Positions 10,129-19,600 of a stretch of 23,557 bases of DNA are shown in pieces (positions within the stretch are counted from its first letter, which is position 1; each line of letters opens with the position of its first letter). The stretch is taken from the NCBI GenBank assembly GCA_019649035.1, contig BMAT01009565.1, forward strand, positions 129,348 through 152,904. Direction: 5' to 3'. This stretch comes from Elysia marginata. Taxonomy: Eukaryota > Mollusca > Gastropoda > Plakobranchidae. Both the position numbers and the translations under genes were made by a program. The notes beneath the pieces are model-generated. The model was given only the letters and a program-made list of their open reading frames with translations. It did no database searches and was not told the DNA's origin.

Positions 10129-11975
10129 ATGCCAGCAAAAGCTTTGTGTTGGAAGTTCATGATTTTGTCTTCTGATAAAAAGAAAGCTGAGTGGACTATA
10201 TGCAAGCACCAGTTCAGCGTTTCTCACCAGTCAACTACGAACCTGAACAGGCATCTGGAGAGCAAACATCCCTTTGAATTGAAGGCAGAAAAGGAAAAGT
10301 GTTTGTCAGCCAAACCAAGCGCATAACCGACCAGCCTGCTTTGGTGTTTCAGCCAATCAGAAACACACCCGGACCGAGTACATCAACACCCTCATCCCAG
10401 AAGATACATGTACAACCAACGATGGTCGAAACGTTAGAGAGGATAACCAAATACAAAGTTGGTTCATCTAAAAAACGACATTTAGATGAACCTTGGTTGG
10501 ATCTGATCGTAATGGATATGCAACCGCTGAGTGTTGTTGAAGACAGAGGTTTTCGGCGTCTAGTTGTGGCTCCGGACCCAAGATACAATATTGTGTCTAG
10601 AAAGCGCCTGTCAAGTCAGCTCCTTCCAGAAAAATACAACAGCATGAAAAACAGAGTCATAGAGGAACTGAGATCAGTGGCGCATGTGTCACTCACAACA
10701 GACTGCTGGACATCGCGTGCCAATGAGGCCTACACAACTATCAAGCCCCACTACATAAATGACAATTGTGAGCTGCAATCGCCAATTCTACTGAACTGAT
10801 CGGAAGGGAAAAGGCACACTTCAGAAAACCTTGCCTCAGAGCTGCGGTCTGCCATTGAAGGATTCAATATTTCGGATAAGGTGACCACCATTGTCACGGA
10901 TAATGCTGGAAACATTATCAACACTGTGGAGGCTCTGAACATCAGGCACGTCCCCTGCTTCGCCCACACACTGAATTTGATCATTAAACACGCAGTGATT
11001 GATGTTGCAGAGGTAGCAGCTGTTGTCTAGAAGATAAAGGCCATCGCTATCTTTTTTCACAGCAGCACAGTGGCCACAAACAGTTTGAGAGACATATTCT
11101 CAGGAAAAAACGAGGCAACGAGAAAAATGAAGTAAGACATGGAGACACGATGGAATAGCACCTATGAGATGATAGAGACTAAGAGAGCTACTTGTCTCAA
11201 CATGAAGAAGTTACAACAGTTATTTGTCTCTCGGGGAAACAAGAAATGTGTCTCAACTCCGAAGACATCGCTGCAGTTAAAGACGCAGTCAAAGAGCTTG
11301 AGCCTTTCTATGAGGCTACTGTAGAGTTGTCAGCAGAGAAAAATGCCAGCTCCTCAAAGACAGTACCGCTGGTGAAAATTTTGAAAAAAACTACCCCAAG
11401 GCGTCGCCACTGTGCCAAACAATCAATGAAGGCCTAAATGCAAGATTTTCTGGGATCGAAGATAAAACGAAATTTCGACTGGTCACTCTCTTAGATCCCA
11501 GATTTAAGAAAGCAGGGTTATCAACTCAGGATTCTGCATCAAGTGCAGTTGAGAAACTGAAGGAAGTCACCCGCAAGATAAGGCTTCCCTCTGAAGAAAC
11601 AACTGCAACAGAAGAAGAAAACCTTGATGCACCTCCGGCGAAGAAGGCAAGTATTTTGTGGTCGGAATATGACGACGAATTTGTAAAAGTAATAAAGCAA
11701 AGACCACCACAACGACAGCAGCTGAAATTGAGGTGCGATGGTTTTTAGAAGCAGAGGGCCTGGCATGAACTAAAAACCCGCTCGCATGGTGGAGGGATCA
11801 CTCCCAAATGTTCCCCAGGCTGGCCCTGATAGCCAAAGATGTCTTGGCTACCCCAGCAATATCGGTGCCAAGCGAGCGGATATTTTCAAAAGCAGGGGAG
11901 CTCATATCTGCAAGACAGTCAAGACTGTCAAAGAAAAATGCCGACGTGATTATTTTTCTTCACAAAAACATCTAA
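10129..11975 (+). pseudogene. hAT-family transposase, BED-finger type, inactivated
   Basis: Pieces in order match a full ZBED-type hAT transposase of roughly 615 codons. The N-terminal BED zinc finger is at 10147-10270 (TICKHQFSVSH, TTNLNRHLESKHP). The RNase-H-like core includes TTDCWTS (~10700), VTDNAGN (~10893), CFAHTLNLII (~10957) and TRWNSTYEM (11145-11171). Further on are TLLDPRFKKAG (~11490) and the C-terminal dimerisation domain NPLAWW...ATPAISVPSERIFSKAG...SRLSKKNADVIIFLHKNI, ending in TAA 11973-11975. The first BED zinc-binding Cys is replaced by Trp (TGG 10192-10194). There is a frame change near 10300 and in-frame stops at 10797, 11028, 11133 and 11766. Further frame changes lie near 11200-11260, 11400-11433 and 11690-11700. 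An AATAAA follows at 11994-11999. Transposase activity is lost. I see no sign of domestication, because the frame is broken throughout. Confidence 0.9.
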
Positions 11976-12106
11976 TTTAGTTCAATGTTTGTAAATAAAA
12001 ACACACTTTAAAGTTATTGTTTCAAATGCCTTAAATGACCTTTGTTTTTTTTAATTATATAATGTTCTGTTTAAATTTAGAATCAGCAGTTTCACTGAGG
12101 ACGAGG

Positions 12107-12133
12107 TAAGACAATTGGTGGGGCGGTTGTCTT
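12107..12133. repeat. Small hairpin beside an 11-base direct repeat
   Basis: AAGACAA (12108-12114) and TTGTCTT (12127-12133) can form a 7-base-pair stem with a 12-base loop. The segment TAAGACAATTG (12107-12117) is repeated directly at 9347-9357. It may be part of the internal or nested ends of a transposon. Confidence 0.5.
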
Positions 12134-12831
12134 GACAAAAAGCCTCAAACAACCTAGGACGCGAAACTGTGGGCGAGCAAGGGGCCCCCTAAAACTCCTA
12201 CCGTTTTTTATGTTTTGTATAAAATTTATCTATCCTAATGTACATTTTGTGTACACATATACTTTATCCATTCAATTTTATATTTGAAATTTTTACGAAT
12301 AAAGATTACAATGAAAAAAAGAGTGGGTGGGGGAGAACAAAAACAACTAAGGCAATTTTCAATTTCAACTACACCTACTCCTGCTTGCCCTTCCCTCCTA
12401 CCCATCCCTCCCCCTGCGCCACAAACACAATAATTATAATAATGCTTGTTCATCAGGTCTTGCACTAGCAGGCTGGCACTATGCACTAGCCTTACAATAC
12501 AAAATTTTACAAGGTTACACCATGCAAGTCACAAGCAGCGACCTTGCCTCTCTTCGCCTTATCACACCAACAGCCAGCTAAGCCAATCGTCGCAGACAGT
12601 TTCTAAATTCTAGTTTTGCAATAAGGTGACTCGCTAGCTCTTCAGTGCCAGCACAGCGGCCCGCACTCGTTGCAGTGGATGGCTGAATGAAACACTCGAA
12701 GTGACTTGTTATTCAGGCTGACTCGTTGCTGGTGGAGTGAGCTTTTATTAAAAAAGTTATTCGAGTACTCGCAGACATCAGCTGCAGGTAGTTAAATGCG
12801 AATGAATAATGAAGAACGGTAACTCACCCTA

Positions 12832-13502
12832 ACTTTATATTTAAGCCTATTCTCTCGTTTTTATTTCAAGGGAAGTAACTAGATATAGTAAATTTTACAA
12901 CTTTTTATAAATGCACACATCTCCTAAACGCACGCTATTTGAGCCTCCAGAGTGCCGTGCGTTTAACCGGCTGTACTTTGAATTTAAGAGCAAATATTTG
13001 AATCATCCAGGTTTGAATTACAACTATAAGCACTTGGCTGTATTACTAAAACAGACCAACACAAATGACTTACATGGTGCAGCAAAATTTTGCAGTGCTA
13101 GCCTTTGCGTCTTTAATGTAATGCATTGTAATCTTTCTGTAGTCTCACTTTTAGCTATACCGCAAACAAAGTGGCTAACATGCCAAAAAGAAACAGGCAA
13201 AGAGCATATTTACCTTAAGTTTTAGTCTCACTTCCTGTTTGTTGAAAGAGGTAGATTTGAAATGATTTTTAGGGTGAAAGAAGAGAAGGAAAATGCAGGG
13301 ACTTCACCTCATTTCAATGAATACAAGGTTCCTTGAGTCATAGATGGTTACATACAAGTTTCAATGAATTGTGTAAATTACTGGGAGAGAAATTAAAAAA
13401 GTCATGCAAAAAGATTCTAGTTAGCCTTGTTTCACATAATTTTTTTCAACGACAGAACTTCACCAGAGCCTTTATCCAAATGCAAAAATGGTTATTACTA
13501 AG
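12832..13502. other. Intergenic between the hAT remnant and the mannosidase 3' end
   Basis: An open frame at 12911-13225 (+) shows no recognisable protein family and is not supported as a gene. Nothing else was identified. Confidence 0.45.
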
Positions 13503-13508
13503 TTTATT
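13503..13508 (-). terminator. Polyadenylation signal for the mannosidase gene
   Basis: AATAAA on the - strand (TTTATT on +), about 150 bases beyond the stop codon. This is a normal 3' UTR distance. Confidence 0.55.
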
Positions 13509-13656
13509 ATATTGCCTCACAGTCACACCTGTTCTTTTGAACTAATGTTATCTGCATATGGAATGAAACAAGTTTTTAGGTTATGAAGAAAATATATACA
13601 AAATGATAAAAACTCAAAAAAATTAAACTACACCTATAGAGTTTAAACAAAAAACT

Positions 13657-16632
13657 CTAAAAAAAGAAGTGGAAAGCTGATAATTCCATTGGCTTCAGTA
13701 AAAGGTGATCCTTGGGAGTCATCGACCGCTTAACAACAGTTGCAGTCAAGCTTGTCTCTCTCAGCTTAGAGTAAGAAAAGTCTCCAAAAATAGAATCCAT
13801 TGTGAGCTGAATATCTGATGGTGCACAAAATAATGCTGAGTCATCCATCCATGGTGGCTGAAGGCTACAGTCATAGCCTCTTTGGTGCAAGACCAACATA
13901 GTCCCATTGTATTCAAAGCTGTTAGTTACTAAACTTCTCATGCTGACAGCAGTGACATCACAAGGCACGGCTGTCAGTGGCACAGGTGTTAGGCTATGGA
14001 AAAACACATCGGAATCAACAGTAGAGAAGTAGGCCAGAATAGGCTGGTTTAAGGCGTCCTGTATAACAAGAGCTGGCAAAGACAGTAAAGCAGATAGGGA
14101 AGGTGGAGGAGGAGGAGAGGAGTGTTGTTGTTCTTGTTTGCCCATAATAAGAGCCTCTGTGAAAATAGCAAAGCGAGATATGGTGGTTTTTATGTCTGCA
14201 ATTCCTTCGCCAAGTCCACGAAAATCATCTGTGGTAAGCTGACGATCCAACATTATCTCCAATTGGCCTTGCTTTAGGCAGGCACAACCATGAGACTGTG
14301 CTGTCAAAACTGTCAAACGGGTTTTCGTGTCCTCTAAAATGATGCCTGATGTCATTGGATAGTAGTTAGCCTCTATAGGCTGATCCAATAAAGTCCGCCT
14401 GCGGATGAATTGAAAGCCGTTCTGATCAGTGAAGTATGAGAGGTCAGTATTTCTTATGTCTGTGTTAAATCGTAGGACAATTTCTTTGTCAATAAGATTC
14501 TGGATGGATAATATGTTTTCAATGAAGATGGCACCCGCTAAGTGTGATGGCTGGGAGTAAAGGGTGATACGCTGGGAGATGCTGGAGTGAAAAGCGATGT
14601 CAATGAACGTGGCAAACTCACCCTTTAAAACTCTAATAGTCGGAATGTTGGAGAAAAGAGGTTTCGATGGTTTTCCTCCCACTACTTTTTGGGAGGTACG
14701 AAATAGTGGCTCAGCTTTTCCAGCGGGGGAGAAAATGTATGCACCACTTTTTTTAGATGTGTAGTATTGAAAGCTTGATCCCAGGTGCGTTGTATGCCCT
14801 GATTTGAAGTGAGTGATCCGAATCAGGGACCCAGTTTTAGGGTCTATCGCCAGTTCAACCAAACCATTGGAGACCAGTATGTCTTCATGCCACTTTGGCC
14901 TGGGTGGAGCTTGAATAAAGGGCAGAGATGGAGGCACAATCAAAAAAGCTTCATTGTAAACGCTAATACGAGAAAAGAATGTGTTGCCTCCCAGAGGCGG
15001 AGGTCCGTTTCCAGAGAGTTTTGACAGAATGACTGTTACCAACGAGAAAGGAAGTATGCTCAATTCAAAAGATACTTCAAAAATGCTATCTTCCACCATG
15101 GCCCTCTCATTACTTGTAGACCATACTGGACTTACTTGGAAGGTTAAAACCTCCTTTGCTTGAGAGGAAATGATTTGGATAGCAGGAGAATCCACAAGTA
15201 AACTGACCACCTCACTCCGAACTTGTCCTAAAGGGTTGTAGAAAGTCACAATTGTGCCTCTGCCCGAAGAAGAAACAGAGAGCACCTTGCGCCGAGGAAT
15301 GTCTTGATGGTTGGCACGCTCAACTACAGGATGGAACACAACAGGGGTTTCTACTCTGCTTTCAGTGAGTAAACATTGAATTGCTTGACGGATCACATCC
15401 TGTGCATGTTTGTAGGCATTCAGTAAATATTCTTCATAGTCCTCTGCCACAAAGTCTTTGGAAGTGCCTGTTATGGCATCATGGTGTTGAAAAAGGGCTA
15501 AAGCTTGCCGGGCTTGCTGCAACATGGATGATAAATGGAAAAACTTCGATTCAGCCCCCTTTACCTGCCCCCACTTTAAATAAAGTGCATAATTTAAAGT
15601 ATTCAGCTGGTCTGCGGCATTTAACAGAAACTGAACATCACGGCAAAAATATTTGTCAAAAGGTCTTGTAGTGTAATAGCCAGTCCAATACATTCTATCT
15701 TTATCAGAGTAAGGGAAGAAGTCTCCTGACAGTACTGGCTGCTTACCACTACCATTGCTTAGCTTCTTCTTTTCCTGGAGCCTAACTAGTTTAAAATAAT
15801 CTCTCAGTGTTCCCCACCGAACATCCAAGTTCCAGTCCTGCCTATTATTCATGTAATGCATTAGTTTTTCATAATTGCTGTACTGACGGTCCCACTCAAA
15901 CTCTTTTTCATAACGGAAATCATCCCCTATGGGTACTAAAATAACATTGAATTGAAAAAAAGAAGCTTTTGCCCGGTATTGCATAGCCAGAGCTTGGGCA
16001 TTTGCAGCCACTGTGTTGGATGTGATATCTTCGACAAACTTCTCAGGCACAAAACGATCATTACGTGCAATGCCAAAGTCAAACTTTTCACAAACATGTC
16101 GTTGTGGACCACATGAATATGGTATGCTGTACAGTAAGAAAGGCATGACATGACACAGAATATCTGTGGATGCTAAACCTCCTGCAGCAACCCTTTTTGG
16201 TTGCTCCACTTTTGCTAATGCATCACTCTCTTCTTCATATCTAAGGTTTAAATTTTTCACTCCAAACAGGTCTCTTCCTACATGTCTGGCATCATTTGCT
16301 CCCCAATTTGAGCTGTCCCATGACTGCCGCCAGTAAAACTCCAGTGCTTGTCTCTCAGAGAGCGCAGCTTTCACAGACTGGTGCACACGCTGAATGACCA
16401 TATTGCGCATACCAGAGAGACGCCACAAATAGGGCAAAGTGCCAGAGAGACCAAATGGATCAATGCTCCAAACATTTTCTGTGCGAATTCCCAAATTGTT
16501 CCAAAGCCACTGGTGTCCCTCCATCAACTGGTCTACCACAGCTCCAAAGTGAGTAACAGCCTCGTCTGGCATCACCCAACCCCCAGACACAAACTCCAGC
16601 TGTCCACGACGTGCCAGCCTCTGCACATGCAT
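13657..16632 (-). CDS. MAN2A1: Mannosidase exon 4: most of the catalytic domain and the C-terminus
   Basis: A single uninterrupted 2976-base exon after the acceptor TTTTCTCCCTTCAG (16633 onward). It begins MHVQRLARRGQLEFVSGGW, where this Met is internal to the protein, and ends LLLKPMELSAFHFFF with TAG at 13659-13657. It carries the nucleophile, the acid/base region, the His566 zinc ligand and the whole beta-sandwich C-terminal region. The '(L)xPMELxxF' ending matches the conserved C-terminus of MAN2A enzymes, so the protein is complete. Confidence 0.95.
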   Translation of the reverse strand: MHVQRLARRGQLEFVSGGWVMPDEAVTHFGAVVDQLMEGHQWLWNNLGIRTENVWSIDPFGLSGTLPYLWRLSGMRNMVIQRVHQSVKAALSERQALEFYWRQSWDSSNWGANDARHVGRDLFGVKNLNLRYEEESDALAKVEQPKRVAAGGLASTDILCHVMPFLLYSIPYSCGPQRHVCEKFDFGIARNDRFVPEKFVEDITSNTVAANAQALAMQYRAKASFFQFNVILVPIGDDFRYEKEFEWDRQYSNYEKLMHYMNNRQDWNLDVRWGTLRDYFKLVRLQEKKKLSNGSGKQPVLSGDFFPYSDKDRMYWTGYYTTRPFDKYFCRDVQFLLNAADQLNTLNYALYLKWGQVKGAESKFFHLSSMLQQARQALALFQHHDAITGTSKDFVAEDYEEYLLNAYKHAQDVIRQAIQCLLTESRVETPVVFHPVVERANHQDIPRRKVLSVSSSGRGTIVTFYNPLGQVRSEVVSLLVDSPAIQIISSQAKEVLTFQVSPVWSTSNERAMVEDSIFEVSFELSILPFSLVTVILSKLSGNGPPPLGGNTFFSRISVYNEAFLIVPPSLPFIQAPPRPKWHEDILVSNGLVELAIDPKTGSLIRITHFKSGHTTHLGSSFQYYTSKKSGAYIFSPAGKAEPLFRTSQKVVGGKPSKPLFSNIPTIRVLKGEFATFIDIAFHSSISQRITLYSQPSHLAGAIFIENILSIQNLIDKEIVLRFNTDIRNTDLSYFTDQNGFQFIRRRTLLDQPIEANYYPMTSGIILEDTKTRLTVLTAQSHGCACLKQGQLEIMLDRQLTTDDFRGLGEGIADIKTTISRFAIFTEALIMGKQEQQHSSPPPPPSLSALLSLPALVIQDALNQPILAYFSTVDSDVFFHSLTPVPLTAVPCDVTAVSMRSLVTNSFEYNGTMLVLHQRGYDCSLQPPWMDDSALFCAPSDIQLTMDSIFGDFSYSKLRETSLTATVVKRSMTPKDHLLLKPMELSAFHFFF

Positions 16633-19600
16633 CTGAAGGGAGAAAAAAAAAGCTCAGAAAAACCTTGTCTTAAAATCTTTAGTCTAATAACCCTCCCCCC
16701 TTTTAAGAATATGATACACTCTATGTATGCACTGTGTCAACCAGGTTGCTATAGATTGCTAGTGGTTATGACCTAAAGACAAACTGACCCCTCAGCACCA
16801 TGCAGATCAACCAGTAAATTAAGCAAAAACTATACAAGTCAATTTGTTCATTTTATCAAATTATCAACCATTTCTTGAAGGTTTTACAGAAGTATAAATG
16901 TGTAATTAAACACATTAGTAGCATCATGATGTAATACCACATAATAATATATTGTACAGTAGATTCTCCTTAAACAAGAAACTGAAAAATTCGTTGAACT
17001 AAAAGGACATCATCCATTAGTGCACAGTTCTTTGCTTTTGTATTGTTAATTGCGCCAAACTGAAATGATTTTGGCAGCCACTGCCTTTAGAACAAAATGT
17101 TTTCTCCTTATCTTTATTTTTATTGACTTAAAAAAAACAAAACAGGTTTTGTAGATCTATGAAAGTAGAGTACTCAAATCACAACTTTGTGATTATGCGG
17201 CACTAGACTAAGCTTAAAGGCAAAGTTAAATGAAGAAAGAAAGTTTATTTAGTAAATGGTATTTCACTTAACTGTTAATAACTGGGTATTTTGGCTCAAT
17301 GCTATAGCTTGTGTGCATTTGCCCACAAGACTATGTGTTAAGCAAAAATATTGATTAACAATGAGTTAGGCATGCTTTAAGATACATATGAGCAAAGAAA
17401 GAGAGTGAAAGAGTGGGGTAAAGATGTGTAAAGAAATTTGACTCTTACAGTCTTAGACAACGTAGACTTGGCTAAAAAAAATTGGATTGAACAGTTTACT
17501 TCAGTTTGGTCATTTGTATTTTTGCATTGGTACTGAACTAAGCCTCACTTTCAGCCCAAATAAGATGTTTTTTGTTGAGTTTTACGACCCATAAGCTTCC
17601 CAAGGATAGTTATACAGAGGCCTGAAATTAGGTTTATAAACTGTTCAAAATCTTTCTCTTGACTCCCAGCGCCCATTGCTTTTTTATATTATGTGCTGAA
17701 ATAGTTACTCCCTTTCATCATAAGTAGATTAACAGTAAACACATTTTAAACCAAGATGTATTAAATTAAACCGAAATGCATTTTACAGGTCCCAAAATTT
17801 TTGTTTACAGTGTACCGTATAGGGAAAATTTTAACCAATGATAGAACATGTCATACAATCAATTTTCCCAAAAGGCACATAATACAAAAAAAAAAATTAC
17901 AATTAACTTAAGGACATAGAACCAGTCACAGAATTTGTAAAAATGATAAAAACAAAAAAGTGCTGAAGTTAATATTCAATTTAATATAACGATAACCCTT
18001 GTCCCACATATTTTTCTTACCTTCACCGCATCATCAAGCTCGTTCCACCACATGGAGAAAAACACAGTCTCTGCCCATATGAATGTCATGTTTGGGTATT
18101 CAGTCAGCTTGTTCACCATGTTGTTGAGGATATGCTTTGTCTGGTCAGCGTAGTACTCATTTACTGTTTTCAGCCATCCGGGATCATTATGGCTATGAGG
18201 CATCAGAATCACAGTCAGGCGAGGCAAAACAGAATTTCTTCCAGCGGTACCAGACATTGCTAATAGAAAAAATGTTGAATTAAAACCATCATTTTAAAAA
18301 TTCCAGCCAGAAAATACCAATGTCTAAGTGATAAACCTAGTAAAAAACGTTATCAATTCTTTTCCTTTTTAACAAAATTTAATTTTCAAAAATATGCTTT
18401 TTGAAATAAACACCTCAAATAGTAGGAGCCTACGTCATGGACTAAGCGCACACATGAGAGAGAGGTGCCTTAGTGCGGAAGCAGTAGCCCACCACAATCT
18501 CAGCCTATTCCATAGCTTCCGCTGCAAACATTTGAAGCACTATGATGTTATACCAGACTTCAAGACTGGTCGGACACAGGCAGTGTAGGTTTCTTTTAGA
18601 ATATTTGAGTTGGAGCCCCATTCTAATCCAGCTAGCCAGGAGACATCTTCTGGTCAATCCTTTTTGAGGACAAGCCTCAATGTATGTTTTTCATGTGAGT
18701 CTTGGGTTAAAATTTATGCCAAGGAATTAGAGTCGTTCTCAAGTACGAGGGTCATAGTAGGTTTTTTTGTTTCTTTAAGCTTTATGTTATTGTCTAAAGT
18801 TGCTTTTTTTTTCAGCATCCTTTCTTATTTTGTTGACTTCATTTTCTAGTTATTCTATTCTTCAGTCCAGAATGGCCGAGAGTTTTTCTGTGCTGCTCTT
18901 GCTGCGTTTTTTTTTTCTTTTGCATCTGTAAGTATTGCTTCTGTGATTTCTTTAGCTGCTCTATCTACTTTGTGTGCATTTATAGCTTGGGACATTTTGT
19001 TGGTTCATAGTTGAAAAAGGTCCCAGTTTGCCATTTTGTAACTCCATCTTGCAAAGCTGGGAGTTTCTCTTCTTTAGGCCAGGCTGTTTATGGCCTCTTA
19101 ATTGGTCCTCTACTTTTCTGCTGGTTTTTAGAGCAATGTCTTTTGTGGCAAAGGCTGGGTCCAGGGTTGATGTTGTCAACCAGCTTCTGGAATAAGTTGG
19201 AATGTCTTCAGCATCATTAAGTAGCAGGAGATTTGAATTTGTCTGCCAGTCTTCAACTTCCTTTCCTCTGGCCTCTTCCATATTAAAAGGTCCCACTGTA
19301 CAAATGAATCTAAGTATTTAAACTTAAAGATCTGGTTGGTGAAAAACAATAAAAAAAATTTCTTTCACACACAGAAACCAGAGACACCAACTGGGCAAAG
19401 CTAAGATGAGATATCATTTTTTTTCGAGCATTACTCATGAAAAACATTCTCTGAATCATTTAATAAACAGATACTTTTAAATTTCTGGCAAACTTAACTA
19501 TCTAACGATATCCCATCTAACATATCAAGGCTGTTTCATATACTATTCACTAAAAACTTATCATGTCTTAGCACTGGTTTGGCAAGGCAGGGAGGAGTGG

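Larger units (their letters stand above)
8936..12831 (+). mobile_element. Candidate extent of a decayed hAT DNA transposon
   Basis: This ~3.9 kb region encloses the broken hAT transposase. The left end begins TAGTGCCGGGGTGATCACTC at 8936, a form common among hAT termini. The right end, reverse-complemented, begins TAGGGTGAGTTACC (at 12831). Both carry TTATTCATTCG about 22-28 bases inside the terminus (8964-8974 and 12799-12809). The flanking 8-base sequences (TTTTTAGG and ACTTTATA, the latter taken as the bases just outside the right end) do not match. The borders are therefore approximate, or the target duplication has decayed. Short direct repeats at 9347 and 12107 hint at a second, nested set of ends. 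Confidence 0.5.

Noticed and set aside
8270..12980. Inverted GGTTAA(A/G)CG(A/C)ACG words at about 8273 and 12975 as ends of a larger element
   Set aside because: Similarity is limited to about a dozen bases and does not extend inward; likely a chance match or an unrelated common repeat word.
12911..13225. 104-codon open frame on + near the hAT right border
   Set aside because: No recognisable family, no splice or polyadenylation context, and it lies in repeat-rich intergenic sequence.
14809..16776. Several + strand open frames inside mannosidase exon 4
   Set aside because: They are antisense shadows of a strongly conserved coding exon.
18394..18595. Reverse transcriptase C-terminal segment (TYTACVRPVL on -)
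   Set aside because: Only about ten residues fit and the following sequence does not continue the domain, so it is mentioned only as a weak possibility within intron 2.
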